A DNA stretch of 64,000 bases from the NCBI RefSeq assembly GCF_000423185.1, contig NZ_KE383987.1, forward strand, positions 1 to 64,000, written 5' to 3'. Each line of letters starts with the position of its first letter. The first letter of the stretch is position 1. The position numbers and the translations under genes are program-made. Origin of the DNA: Inquilinus limosus DSM 16000 (GTDB lineage: Bacteria; Pseudomonadota; Alphaproteobacteria; DSM-16000; Inquilinaceae). Under the pieces are notes generated by a model, which was not told where the DNA came from, ran no database searches, and saw nothing but the letters and a program-made list of their open reading frames with translations. This document shows, one piece after another, positions 43,835 to 53,037 of the stretch.

Positions 43835-44881
43835 TCACACCCTCTCGACTTGGCCGCTGGCGGCGGAGCGGTACATGGCGTCCAGCACTTCGACCGCGCG
43901 CATCCCGACTTCGCCCGGCGCGTCGTTCTCGACCGCGCGGCCGAGGCAGAGATCGACGAAGACATCGACCGGCCGCTCGCAATCATAGGCGCCGTCGCCC
44001 GGCGCCATCGGCACGATCGTGTCGCGCCCGTCGCGGCGCCGCACCTCCAGCCGCTCGCGCTCGATGTCGAGCAGCAGCAGGCCCTCGGAGCCGTAGATCC
44101 TGAGGTCGATATGCGGCCCGCGATGCTTCGGCACGGTGGAGGCGCCGGACAGGGCGGCGGTGGCGCCGCCTTCGAACCGCACGGTGGCGGCGTCGTAATA
44201 GTCGACGCCGGTCGGCGAGGCGCCGGTCATGGCGAAGACCTCGCGCGGCGCCAGATCGGCGATGCGGAACAGGAGGCCGAGGGCGTGGACGAGCTGGCCC
44301 CAGCCATAGCCGCCGGCGCGCTTCGGGTCGGCCCAGGTCGAGGGCGGCGGCCGGAACATGTGGTCTTTGGTCTCGACCATCGGCTGGCCGGCGAACAGGT
44401 CCTCCAGCGCCGAGCCCATCTGCAGCACCACATGCTCGACCCGGCCGATCTCCCCCTCTCCGACCAGCCGGCGCGCCTCGCGCATCCAGGGCAGGAAGTT
44501 CCAGCCATAGGGCACCAGGATGGCGCGGCCGGCCTGGCGTGCCCGGGCGACCAGGTCGCGGGCGTCCTCGGCGCGGGTCGCCAGCGGCTTCTCGACCAGC
44601 ACATGGCAGCCTCGGTCGAGCGCAGCGGCGGCATGCTCGTGATGCAGCACATGCGGCGAGGCCACCACCACCCCGTCCGGCTTCACCCGGTCGAGCAGCT
44701 CGCGATAGTCCTCCGAGGCATCGGGGATGCCGAAGCGCTGCTGCAGCGCCGCCAGCTCCGCCGCCCCCAGCCGGTTCACCCCGACCAGCTCGCAATCGGG
44801 GTTCCGCTGCAGCACCGGGATGTGGTTCTGCGCCGCCCACCAGCCGGCGCCGACCACCGCGATCCGAGCCTTTCGTGTCAT
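43835..44881 (-). CDS. Gfo/Idh/MocA family oxidoreductase
   Basis: A 348-aa NAD(P)-dependent sugar/cyclitol dehydrogenase. The Rossmann motif is IAVVGAGWWAAQNHIPVL; the catalytic Lys is in HVLVEKPLATRAED; the substrate domain contains GGYGWGQLVHALGLL with the conserved His. It overlaps the regulator's stop as ATGA. It may oxidise the imported sugar or an intermediate in step with the adjacent isomerase. Confidence 0.9.
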   Translation of the reverse strand: MTRKARIAVVGAGWWAAQNHIPVLQRNPDCELVGVNRLGAAELAALQQRFGIPDASEDYRELLDRVKPDGVVVASPHVLHHEHAAAALDRGCHVLVEKPLATRAEDARDLVARARQAGRAILVPYGWNFLPWMREARRLVGEGEIGRVEHVVLQMGSALEDLFAGQPMVETKDHMFRPPPSTWADPKRAGGYGWGQLVHALGLLFRIADLAPREVFAMTGASPTGVDYYDAATVRFEGGATAALSGASTVPKHRGPHIDLRIYGSEGLLLLDIERERLEVRRRDGRDTIVPMAPGDGAYDCERPVDVFVDLCLGRAVENDAPGEVGMRAVEVLDAMYRSAASGQVERV

Positions 44882-45597
44882 CGCGCCTTCTCCATCGCCG
44901 CCAGCGTGGTCTCGTAGACGCTGGTCATGTGGCGCCGCATCGCCTCTCCCGCCGCCGCGGCGTCGCGGGCATCGAGCGCCGCCAGGATCGCCTCGTGGTC
45001 GGCGAAGCTGCGCTCCAGCACCCCCGGCGTCTCGGAGGCGATGCGGCGATACTCCATGCCCAGCACGAAGAAGGAGCCGGCGACCCGCTCCAGGAACGGG
45101 TTGCCCGAGGCGGCGTAGATGACGCGGTGGAACTCCATGTCCGAGACGCGGAAGCCGACCGGATCGCGCAGCAGGCCGCGCTGCACCGCCAGCAGCGCGT
45201 GCAGCCGGGCCAGCGAGGCGGTGTCGATCCGCTCCGCCGCCAGGCCGGCGATGGTGCCCTCGACCAGAATGCGCGCCTCGTGCAGCGCGTCGACCGTCGG
45301 CGCGTTCAGCTCCAGCAGGAACTGCAGCGGCGCCAGCAGGTCCGACGCCTCCAGCGCCGTGACATAGACGCCGCCGCCCTGCCGCATCTTGACCACGCCC
45401 AGGATCTGCAGGCCCCGCAGCGCCTCGCGCACGCTTGGCCGGCTGACCTGCAGGATCTGCGCCAGCTCGCGCTCCGGCGGCAGCTGGTCGCCCGGCTTCA
45501 GGCTGCCGGTGCGCACCAGCTCCATCAGCTTCTTCGCCACCTGCTCGGCGACCGACTGCCGCTCGATCGGGGCGACGGTGTCGAGACCCATCACCAC
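44878..45597 (-). CDS. GntR family regulator, FadR subfamily (FCD domain)
   Basis: A 239-aa regulator. The winged helix (VAEQVAKKLMELVRTGSLKP, LPPERELAQILQVSRPSVRE) precedes an all-helical FCD domain with metal-ligand residues in FHRVIYAASGNPF and HEAILAAL. GTG 45597 has GGAGG 7 bases upstream; ATG 45591 is the alternative. It sits inside the transport operon and probably represses the locus through the operator-like repeat at 49348-49370. Confidence 0.87.
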   Translation of the reverse strand: MVMGLDTVAPIERQSVAEQVAKKLMELVRTGSLKPGDQLPPERELAQILQVSRPSVREALRGLQILGVVKMRQGGGVYVTALEASDLLAPLQFLLELNAPTVDALHEARILVEGTIAGLAAERIDTASLARLHALLAVQRGLLRDPVGFRVSDMEFHRVIYAASGNPFLERVAGSFFVLGMEYRRIASETPGVLERSFADHEAILAALDARDAAAAGEAMRRHMTSVYETTLAAMEKAR

Positions 45598-45613
45598 GCG
45601 CAATCCTCCATCC

Positions 45614-46600
45614 TCAGTCCCCCGCCGCGCGGCTGCGGATCTGGTCGAGGCTGACCGCCAGCAGCAGCACGATGCCGCGGGTCACGTCCTGCCAGAAGCT
45701 GGAGACGTTGAGGAGGGTGAGCCCATTGTTCAGCGTGCCCAGGATCAGCACGGCCAGCAGCGTGCCCCAGACGCTGCCGCGGCCGCCGAACAGGCTGGTG
45801 CCGCCGAGGATGATGGCGGCGATCACGGTCAGCAGGTGCTTGCCCGCCGCGTCCGGCGCCGCCGCCCCCAGCATCGCCGCCAGCACCAGCCCGGCGACGG
45901 CGCCGCTGACGCCGGACAGGACGTAGAGCGTGATCTGGGTGCGCGCCACCGGCACGCCGACCAGGCGGCTGGCCTCCGGATTGCCGCCCGAGGCGTAGAC
46001 GAAGCGGCCGAAGCGGGTCTTGGCCAGCACCACCCAGAGCGCGCCGTAGCACAACAGCATCAGGATCAGCGGCACCGGGATGCCGAAGAGACGGCCGCTG
46101 CCGATCCAGTTGAAGCCGGGCACCATCAGCGGCCGGGTCAGGCCGCCGGTCATCACCAGGGCGCTGCCGGTGATGATGCTCATGGTCGCCAGGGTGACGA
46201 TCAGCGGGTTCAGGCGCAGCCCTGTGGTGAAGATGCCGTTGATGAGGCCGATCGCGGCGCCGAACAGGATCGCCGCCACGGCCGCCACCCAGATGTCGAG
46301 CCCGAGACCATGGAGGAGCGCCAGCACCACGCCGGTCAGCCCCGCCACGGCGGCGACCGAGAGGTCGAGCCCGCCGGCGATGATCAGCGGCGTGCCGGTC
46401 GCCGCCATCAGCCCGATGAAGGCGACGTTGGAGCCGATGCTCATCATGTTGTTGAAGGACAGGAACCAGGGCGACAGCAGCGAGAAGGCGACCAGCAGCG
46501 CCACGTAGAACAGCAGCAGCACCGCCACGCCGGACCAGGTGCGGCCGAGCGCGCCGCGGGCCAGGCCCTGGGCGCGGCGGGGAGTGTCGATCGTCGTCAT
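45614..46600 (-). CDS. Sugar ABC transporter permease (RbsC/RhaP type)
   Basis: A 328-aa permease with eight to ten helices. BPD_transp_2 motifs include GGLDLSVAAVAGLTGVVLA, YASGGNPEASRLVGVPV and GGTSLFGGRGSVWGTLLAV. It starts at ATG 46600, overlapping the ATPase stop as ATGA. It acts as a homodimer with the double ATPase and the binding protein in the same operon. Confidence 0.92.
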   Translation of the reverse strand: MTTIDTPRRAQGLARGALGRTWSGVAVLLLFYVALLVAFSLLSPWFLSFNNMMSIGSNVAFIGLMAATGTPLIIAGGLDLSVAAVAGLTGVVLALLHGLGLDIWVAAVAAILFGAAIGLINGIFTTGLRLNPLIVTLATMSIITGSALVMTGGLTRPLMVPGFNWIGSGRLFGIPVPLILMLLCYGALWVVLAKTRFGRFVYASGGNPEASRLVGVPVARTQITLYVLSGVSGAVAGLVLAAMLGAAAPDAAGKHLLTVIAAIILGGTSLFGGRGSVWGTLLAVLILGTLNNGLTLLNVSSFWQDVTRGIVLLLAVSLDQIRSRAAGD

Positions 46601-48123
46601 GCCCTCAGCTCCCCGTTCTCTGCCGGCGTGCTTGCCGCCGCCATCAGCTCCGCCGGCTCGCGGCCACGCGGGAATTCCGCCACCGCCCGGCCGCGGTCGA
46701 GCACGATGGCCCGGTCGCACAGACCCGCCACCTCCTCGACGTCGGAGGACAGCACCAGGATCGCCCGGCCGGCATCGGCCAGGCGCCGCAGCTCGGCATA
46801 GATCTCGCGCCGCGCGCCGACATCGACGCCGCGGGTCGGCTCCTCCAGGATCAGCAGGCGCATGCCGTCGACCAGCCAGCGGGCGATGCAGACCTTCTGC
46901 TGGTTGCCGCCGGACAGGGTGCGCAGGCGCTGCTCGCTGCCGCGCGTGCGGATGCCGAGCTGGTCGATCCAGCCCTCGGCGTGGTGCCGCTCCGCCGCCA
47001 CGTCCATGAACGGGCCGGACCGGAAGCGCTCCAGGAACGGCAGGGCGATGTTCTCGCGCACCGTCAGGTCGGCGACGATGCCCTCGCGCTTGCGCTCCGC
47101 AGCGATGAAGCCGATGCCGGCCGCCTTGCCGGCCGAAGGATTGCGCGGCGCGTAGAGGGCGCCGCCGATCGCGACCCGCCGCGCCGCCACCGGCCCGAGC
47201 GCGCCGTACAGCGCCCGGCCCAGGCTCTCCACCCCGGACCCGACGAGGCCGAAGATGCCGACGATCTCGCCGGCCCGGACGGTCAGGTCGACATCCTCGA
47301 CCTCGCCCGGAATCCGCAGCCCCTCCACCGCCAGCACGGCCTCGCCCGGCGGCTCCGCGGGGCCGGCGCCATACAGGTCGTCGACCACGCCGCCGAGCAT
47401 GGCCCGCAGCACCTCGGCCGGCGTCGCCTCGGCGGTGCGGAAGCTGCCGGCGTTGCGGCCGTCGCGCAGCACGGCGATGCGGTCGGAGACCGCGAACACC
47501 TCGGACAGGTAGTGCGAGATGTAGATCACCGCGACGCCCTGCGCCTTCAGCCGGCGGATGATGGCGAACAGCGTCGCCGCCTCCTGCTCGGTCAGCGACG
47601 CCGTCGGCTCGTCCATGATCAGCACACGCGCCTTGCCGGCCAGAGCCCGGGCGATCTCGACGATCCGCTGCTCCGGCACGCTCAGCGCCTTGACCCGGGC
47701 AACGGGGTCGATGCCGGGATAGCCCAGCTGCTGCAGCAGCTCCTCCGCCTGCCGGCGCATGGCGGCTGTGTCCACCACCCGGAAGCCGGGGCCGGCGCGC
47801 ATCGGCAGGTCGCCGATGCAGATGTTCTCGGCCACGGTCATGTCCGGGATCACCGAGATCTCCTGCGGCAGCAGGCGCACCCCGGCGGCCACGGCCTGGC
47901 GCGGCTGGTCGAAGCTGACTTCGGCGCCGTCCAGCCGCACCGTGCCGGCGTCGCGGCCGTAGCTGCCGGCCAGGATCTTCACCAGGGTCGACTTGCCGGC
48001 GCCGTTCGAGCCCAGGAGGGCCAGCACCTCCCCCGCCTCAACCGTCAGCTCGACCTCGCGCAGCACGTCGACGCCGCCGAAGGCCTTGCGGATGCCGCGC
48101 ATCTCGAGACGGGGGGCGGTCAT
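46597..48123 (-). CDS. Sugar ABC transporter ATPase with two nucleotide-binding domains (RbsA/RhaT type)
   Basis: A 508-aa fused double ATPase. The N-terminal half has Walker A LLGSNGAGKSTLVKI, a signature-like LSVPEQRIVEIARAL and Walker B VLIMDEPTASL. The C-terminal half has a degenerate Walker A (GIFGLVGSGVESLGRAL) and the signature LSGGNQQKVCIARWL, as is normal for CUT2 sugar importers. It starts at ATG 48123 with AAGGAG five bases upstream; GTG 48129 overlaps the binding-protein stop but lacks spacing. Confidence 0.92.
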   Translation of the reverse strand: MTAPRLEMRGIRKAFGGVDVLREVELTVEAGEVLALLGSNGAGKSTLVKILAGSYGRDAGTVRLDGAEVSFDQPRQAVAAGVRLLPQEISVIPDMTVAENICIGDLPMRAGPGFRVVDTAAMRRQAEELLQQLGYPGIDPVARVKALSVPEQRIVEIARALAGKARVLIMDEPTASLTEQEAATLFAIIRRLKAQGVAVIYISHYLSEVFAVSDRIAVLRDGRNAGSFRTAEATPAEVLRAMLGGVVDDLYGAGPAEPPGEAVLAVEGLRIPGEVEDVDLTVRAGEIVGIFGLVGSGVESLGRALYGALGPVAARRVAIGGALYAPRNPSAGKAAGIGFIAAERKREGIVADLTVRENIALPFLERFRSGPFMDVAAERHHAEGWIDQLGIRTRGSEQRLRTLSGGNQQKVCIARWLVDGMRLLILEEPTRGVDVGARREIYAELRRLADAGRAILVLSSDVEEVAGLCDRAIVLDRGRAVAEFPRGREPAELMAAASTPAENGELRA

Positions 48124-48125
48124 CG

Positions 48126-49322
48126 TCACTCCTTCGGGATCAGGGTCTCGTAGCCCTTCAGCTCCTCCAGACCGCGCAGGGCGGCGAGGTGCTTGGCGAA
48201 GGCCTCCTGCGGGAACTTGAAATCGAGGACCTCGGCGTCCTCGGCGCAGGCGGTGTCCGGGTAGAACTCGCAGATATTCGCCTTGGTCACCATGACGTGA
48301 TTGACCAGCACCGCCGGCGGCAGGGTCTTGCCGGCCAAAGTGGCGAGGGCGATCGGGATCAGGTAGTTGCCGTAGCGCTCCGGGAAATAGCCGACCGAGG
48401 CGACGAAGCGCGGCTCCTTCGCCAGGGTCTCGGTCTCGTCCGCGCCCATGCCGACGACGATCGTGTCGGCCTCGCGCCCCGCCTGCTGGGCGGCGCGCAG
48501 CATGCCGGTCGCCGCCTGGTCATTGATCGCGGTCACCATGATCGGCACCCCGGCCGGGATCCGGCCGATCAGGTTGCTCATCTGCTGGAAGCTCTCCTGC
48601 AGCGTGTTCTTGGTGTCGATCTTGAGGATGTGGTCGGCCGGGAAGTCCGGCAGCACCGCCTGGAATCCCGCGACCTGCCCGCCGGTGCGCATCGCCGGGA
48701 TGGCGCCGGACTGCGGCAGCTCGCCGACCACGAGGTAGCCCTGCGCCACCTTGTCGGCGCCGTATTCCGCCACCGCGGCCTGGGCCAGGTAGGAGCCGCC
48801 CATGAAGCCGGAGCGCGGGTTGTTGGCGCCGAAGAAGATCGCGTTCGGCATCGGGATGTCGATCGCCGCCACCTTGATCCCGGCATTGTCGAACTGGTTC
48901 ATCACCGCCGGGCCGAAATTCACGTCGGTCTGGAATTCGATGACGAAGTCGGCGTTGCGGCGGACGAAGCTCTCGGCATTGGCCAGGGCCGTCGGCCCGT
49001 CCAGCCGGTTGTCGGCGACCGCGAGCTCGACCCCCGCGGCATCGGCATTGGCCTTGATACCGGTCTCGACCTTCACCCCGAAGGCGATGTCGCGCTGGAG
49101 GTTGGCGAAGCCGATGACGTAGCCGGAGCCGTCGCGCGGCGGCGTCACCGCCTTGGCGTCCGCCACCATGGCCTTGAGCTGGTCGGCGGAGAGCATGGCG
49201 CCGGAGAAGGCAGTCGGATCGAAGCCGTGGAACTCCTCGGCCCAGGCCGCGGCACCCGCGGCGAGCATGATGGCGGCGGCGACGACGAAACCCGCCGGGC
49301 GGACGCGGTGCGCGCGGATCAT
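48126..49322 (-). CDS. Sugar ABC transporter substrate-binding protein (RbsB/RhaS type)
   Basis: A 398-aa periplasmic binding protein (Peripla_BP_4). The signal peptide MIRAHRVRPAGFVVAAAIML is cleaved after AWA. Then come GYVIGFANLQRDIAFGVKVE and NADFVIEFQTD. It is longer than ribose-binding protein by about 80 residues, and its C-terminal part (NICEFYPDTACAEDAEVLDF) has a Cys pair. The start at ATG 49322 follows AAGGAGG. It leads the eight-gene minus operon. Confidence 0.9.
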   Translation of the reverse strand: MIRAHRVRPAGFVVAAAIMLAAGAAAWAEEFHGFDPTAFSGAMLSADQLKAMVADAKAVTPPRDGSGYVIGFANLQRDIAFGVKVETGIKANADAAGVELAVADNRLDGPTALANAESFVRRNADFVIEFQTDVNFGPAVMNQFDNAGIKVAAIDIPMPNAIFFGANNPRSGFMGGSYLAQAAVAEYGADKVAQGYLVVGELPQSGAIPAMRTGGQVAGFQAVLPDFPADHILKIDTKNTLQESFQQMSNLIGRIPAGVPIMVTAINDQAATGMLRAAQQAGREADTIVVGMGADETETLAKEPRFVASVGYFPERYGNYLIPIALATLAGKTLPPAVLVNHVMVTKANICEFYPDTACAEDAEVLDFKFPQEAFAKHLAALRGLEELKGYETLIPKE

Positions 49323-49347
49323 CCCTTTCCTCCCTTTCATCCGGTCC

Positions 49348-49370
49348 ATTGGTCAATTGGACAGGCCAAT
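49348..49370. promoter_or_regulatory. Inverted repeat, candidate FadR-type operator
   Basis: ATTGGTC and GGCCAAT arms flank a central CAATTG in the 153-bp divergent region between the sugar-transport operon (minus) and the dehydratase operon (plus). TTGGTC-type half-sites fit FadR/GntR operators. It lies 26 bp before the binding-protein start, where it could block transcription of that operon. Confidence 0.5.
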
Positions 49371-49475
49371 TCTTTTCAGGCATCGTAGTGTCGGTTCCGC
49401 CGCCCTGGCAAGAGGGTGTGCGTGACCAAGCAAAGGACGAGCCGCCGAAGCGGCCGGCCGGTGGGAGGAGAAAGC

Positions 49476-50603
49476 ATGCGCATCCAGGGCATCACCCCGA
49501 TCGTGCTGCGCTATCCGGAGCCGAACGACCACGGCAACATCCGGCACACCGTGCTGCTGCGGCTGGAGGCCGAAGGCGGGCTGACCGGCTGGGGCGAATG
49601 CATCGCCATGTGGCCGGAGGCCTGCCGCGCCGTCGCCGCGCTGATCCAGGGCGGCTTGGCCGAGGTGGTCGCCGGCATGGATGTGCGCGAGCCCGAGACG
49701 GTTTGGCAGGCGCTGAAGCGACACACCTGGTGGTATGGCGAAGGCGGCCTCGCCACCATGGCGCTGGCCGGCATCGACATGGCGGTGTGGGACGCCTGCG
49801 GCAAGGCGGCCGGGCTGCCGCTGTGGCGTCTGTTCGGCGGCCGGACGCACGAGGCGCTGCCGGCGATCGCCAGCATGCATGTCAACCGTGCCACGATCGA
49901 GGAGGGCGCAGCCGAGGTGGCAGACCACATCGCCCGCGGCTTCCACGGCGCCAAGCTGGGCTTCGGCAAGCGCGGCCTGTCGCGGGTCGGCCAGGACCCG
50001 GACCACGATGTCGACTATGTCCGCGCGGTGCGCCAGGCCGCCGGCCCGGCCGCCCGGCTGATGGTCGATATCGGCAACGGCGTGCGCTGGGACGCCGCCA
50101 CCGCCATCGCCACCATCCGCCGCTTCGAGGCCTTCGGCATCGACTGGGTGGAGGAGCCGCTGCATCCGGACGACCTCGACGGTCTGGCCCGGCTGCGCGC
50201 CGCCGTCGCGACCCGGATCGCGACCGGGGAGCGGGAATGGACCGTCGCCGCCTATGCCCGGCTGATCCGCACGGGCCTGGTCGACGTGCTCGGCATCGAC
50301 CCCGCCCGGGCCGAGGGCATCACCGGCTTCCGCAAGGTGGCGGCGCTGGCCGAGGCGGCGCGCATCGCCGTCAACGCCCATGCCTGGAGCACGGCGGTGA
50401 CCAGCGCCGCCAGCCTGCACCTGTCGATCGCCAGCCCGGCGGCGCGGCTGTTCGAGCTGAAGCCGCTGGAGAACCCGATGCAGCACGAGCTGGTTGAGAC
50501 GCCGATCTGGCACCAGGACGGGTTGGTGCGGCCGCCTGAAGGGCCCGGCCTGGGCGTCGAGCCGCGCCCCGCCTGTATCGAGAAATACCGGCTGCCGCTG
50601 TGA
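49476..50603 (+). CDS. Mandelate racemase/muconate lactonizing family dehydratase
   Basis: A 375-aa enolase-superfamily enzyme. An N-terminal capping domain (1-120) precedes the barrel with GAKLGFGKRG (basic Lys side), metal ligands Asp in LMVDIGNG, Glu in VEEPLHPDD and Glu in TGEREW, and His in NAHAWS as the second base. Such enzymes dehydrate or racemise sugar acids. It is distinct from the rhamnonate dehydratase two genes on. It starts at ATG 49476 with GGGAGGAG upstream. Confidence 0.87.
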   Translation: MRIQGITPIVLRYPEPNDHGNIRHTVLLRLEAEGGLTGWGECIAMWPEACRAVAALIQGGLAEVVAGMDVREPETVWQALKRHTWWYGEGGLATMALAGIDMAVWDACGKAAGLPLWRLFGGRTHEALPAIASMHVNRATIEEGAAEVADHIARGFHGAKLGFGKRGLSRVGQDPDHDVDYVRAVRQAAGPAARLMVDIGNGVRWDAATAIATIRRFEAFGIDWVEEPLHPDDLDGLARLRAAVATRIATGEREWTVAAYARLIRTGLVDVLGIDPARAEGITGFRKVAALAEAARIAVNAHAWSTAVTSAASLHLSIASPAARLFELKPLENPMQHELVETPIWHQDGLVRPPEGPGLGVEPRPACIEKYRLPL

Positions 50604-50617
50604 CGGAGGGGCCGGAC

Positions 50618-51373
50618 ATGACCGACGATCTGGGCCTGGCCGGCCGCATCGCCGTCGTCACCGGGGCGGCGAGCGGCATCGGCCGGGCGACGGCGCTGCT
50701 GCTGGCCCGGCTCGGCTGTATCGTCACCGCCGCCGACCGCGACGCTGCCGGGGCGGACGAGACCGCGCGGCAGGGCGCTGACGGCCGGATCGCGCCGGCG
50801 GTGTTCGATCTCGCCGAACCCGCTTCCTGCCGGGAGCTCATCGAAACCACCATCCAGGCCTATGGCCGGCTGGATATCCTGGTGAACGCGGCGGCGCTGA
50901 TGATCCGGCAGCCGATCGACGAGGTCGGCGACGACGCCATCGATCGGCAGATGCGGGTTAACCTCGCCGGCCCCTTCCATCTCTGCCGCGCCGCCCATGC
51001 CGCGATGGCGCCGCAGGGACGCGGCCGGATCGTTCTCTTCGCCAGCCAGGGCGCCCATACCGGCGGCTATGTCGGCTCCGCCGTCTACGCCGCGACCAAG
51101 GCCGGGGTGATCGCCCTGGCCAAGTCCTTCGCCCGCGCCTGGGCGCCGGACGGGCTCACGGTCAATGTCGTGTCCCCGGGCGCCGCCGACACGCCGATGC
51201 TGCGCGACGGCGTGGCCCCGGACGCGCTGGCCCGCTTCCTCGCGACCATCCCGCTCGGCCGCGCCGCGACGCCGGAGGAGGTGGCGCGCTGCGTCGCCTT
51301 CCTGGCCAGCGATTGGGCCGGCTACGTGACCGGCCACACGCTCGACGTCAATGGCGGCCAGCTGATGCGCTAG
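50618..51373 (+). CDS. SDR family dehydrogenase, probably acting on rhamnose or keto-deoxyrhamnonate
   Basis: A 251-aa short-chain dehydrogenase. The cofactor motif is VVTGAASGIGRATALLL, the NAG-like segment ILVNAAALM, and the catalytic Tyr/Lys are in VYAATKAGVIALAKS with the Ser of ASQGAHTGG. It ends with GHTLDVNGGQ as in FabG-like SDRs. The ATG at 50618 has GGAGGGG six bases upstream; GTG 50600 is less likely. In the non-phosphorylated rhamnose route an SDR oxidises either L-rhamnose or 2-keto-3-deoxyrhamnonate; the sequence does not decide which. Confidence 0.85.
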   Translation: MTDDLGLAGRIAVVTGAASGIGRATALLLARLGCIVTAADRDAAGADETARQGADGRIAPAVFDLAEPASCRELIETTIQAYGRLDILVNAAALMIRQPIDEVGDDAIDRQMRVNLAGPFHLCRAAHAAMAPQGRGRIVLFASQGAHTGGYVGSAVYAATKAGVIALAKSFARAWAPDGLTVNVVSPGAADTPMLRDGVAPDALARFLATIPLGRAATPEEVARCVAFLASDWAGYVTGHTLDVNGGQLMR

Positions 51374-51402
51374 CCGTTCCCACCACCCTCCGGACATCCG
51401 TC

Positions 51403-52593
51403 ATGACCGCACCGCGCATCGTCGACATCCGCACCCATCTGATCGAAGGCACCGGGGACGGCGGCGACTATCACCGCCAGAAGGGCGGCCACTGGATCGT
51501 CGACACGCTGATCGCCAACCCGATGTCGGGCTACGCACCCTACAAGGCGTCGCGCCTCAGCTGGGGCATCGACGTGCTCGGCTCGATCCTGGTCGAGATC
51601 GAGGACGACCGGGGCCGCATCGGCTTCGCCACCGGCTTCGGCGGCCCGCCGGCCTGCTGGCTGATCGAAAGGCATTTCCGCCGCTTCCTGATCGGCGCCG
51701 ACCCGCGCGACCTCAACCTGCTGTGGGACCAGATGTTCCGCGCCAGCATGTTCTACGGCCGCAAGGGGCTGCCGCTGGCCACCATCAGCGTGGTCGACCT
51801 GGCGCTGTGGGACCTGGTCGGCAAGATTCGGCAGGAGCCGGTCTACAAACTCATCGGCGGGCGGACCAAGCCGGATCTCGCCTTCTACTGCACCGGCCCG
51901 CTGCCGGCGGAAGCCAAACGCATGGGCTTCTGGGGCGGCAAGGTGCCGCTGCCGCACGGCCCTGCCGACGGCCGCGACGGGGTGCGGGCGAACCGGGAGT
52001 TCCTGGCCGGGCACCGCGTCGCCATCGGGCCGGACTTCCCGCTGATGGTCGACTGCTATATGGCGCTCGACGTGCCCTACACCATCGAGCTCGCCACCGC
52101 CTGCGCCGATCTCGGCATCCATTGGTGGGAGGAAGTGCTGCACCCCGACGACGTCGAGGGCTACGGCCTGCTGAAGCGCGCTTTGCCGGCCGCGCGCTTC
52201 ACCACCGGCGAGCACGAATATTCCCGCTACGGCTTCCGCCGGCTGATCGAGGGGCGGACCATCGATATCCTGCAGCCGGACGTGATGTGGGCCGGCGGCC
52301 TGACCGAGCTGCTGCGCATCACCGCGCACGCCGCCGCGTACGACATCGCCGTGGTGCCGCATGGCAGCGGGCCCTACAGCTACCACTATGTGATGTCGCA
52401 GCCGAACGCGCCGTTCTGCGAGTATGTGGCGAACAGCCCGGACGGGCGCAGTGTGCGCCCAGTGTTCGGCAGCCTGTTCCGGAACGAGCCGGTGCCGCAG
52501 GACGGCCGACTGGACGTGTCGGATGCCCCCGGCTTCGGGCTGGAGCTCAACCCCGACGCCCCGCTGAGACGGTTCGATGCCTCCGGAGTCTGA
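51403..52593 (+). CDS. rhmD: L-rhamnonate dehydratase
   Basis: A 396-aa enolase-superfamily enzyme converting L-rhamnonate to 2-keto-3-deoxy-L-rhamnonate. RhmD-type features: the N-terminal loop EGTGDGGDYHRQKGGHWIVD, FGGPPACWLIERHFRRFL, metal ligands in LMVDCYMALD, WWEEVLHPDD and TTGEHEYSR, and the His of VVPHGSGPYSYHYV. It starts at ATG 51403, 29 bp after the SDR gene. It completes the plus operon and, with rhaM, argues for L-rhamnose catabolism. Confidence 0.88.
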   Translation: MTAPRIVDIRTHLIEGTGDGGDYHRQKGGHWIVDTLIANPMSGYAPYKASRLSWGIDVLGSILVEIEDDRGRIGFATGFGGPPACWLIERHFRRFLIGADPRDLNLLWDQMFRASMFYGRKGLPLATISVVDLALWDLVGKIRQEPVYKLIGGRTKPDLAFYCTGPLPAEAKRMGFWGGKVPLPHGPADGRDGVRANREFLAGHRVAIGPDFPLMVDCYMALDVPYTIELATACADLGIHWWEEVLHPDDVEGYGLLKRALPAARFTTGEHEYSRYGFRRLIEGRTIDILQPDVMWAGGLTELLRITAHAAAYDIAVVPHGSGPYSYHYVMSQPNAPFCEYVANSPDGRSVRPVFGSLFRNEPVPQDGRLDVSDAPGFGLELNPDAPLRRFDASGV

Positions 52594-53037
52594 GCTGGGT
52601 CATACCGCCGGGAGTGACGACTTTCCCTCGCGGCTCCCTTGCGATCGAAGTCATGCAAAGGGTGCCGGACCAGCCTCGGCCGTCTCGGACGTGGCCCCGG
52701 AGCGGCGGCCTGTCCAGCTCAGCGCAGCGCCTCCGAAGCTGACGTCGACCGCGTAGAAGTACGCCCTCAACGACGAGGCATGGGCTATAGGCCGCCCTTC
52801 TGGCTCAGACGTTACTCCGTTCCGGCCGGCACGGAATTTCTTCCGACTGCGCTCAACAATATGTCTGATAAACTGAACTGCGCCGTACACCCTCACGGCG
52901 TCGGCGACCCGGTCGCTATGATGAAGCCTCGCATGGCGGCCGGGCCGCATCGACGCATCGGTTGGCCCAGCCGGAAGACGTGAAGCGACGCGACCAGTCA
53001 GTCGGCATTGGTTCGACCGGACCATGCCACTGCCAAT
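52594..53037. other. 444-bp region without a supported gene
   Basis: Lies between convergent rhmD (plus) and the ApnL-like gene (minus). Short open frames on both strands lack ribosome sites and normal codon use. It is somewhat richer in AT around 52850-52880. I see no clear terminator hairpin and no terminal repeats of an insertion sequence; it could be a decayed gene. Confidence 0.4.

Noticed and set aside
52651..53025. Minus-strand frame of 124 codons between rhmD and apnL
   Set aside because: No ribosome site, no recognisable motif and mixed codon use; left as possible decayed sequence.
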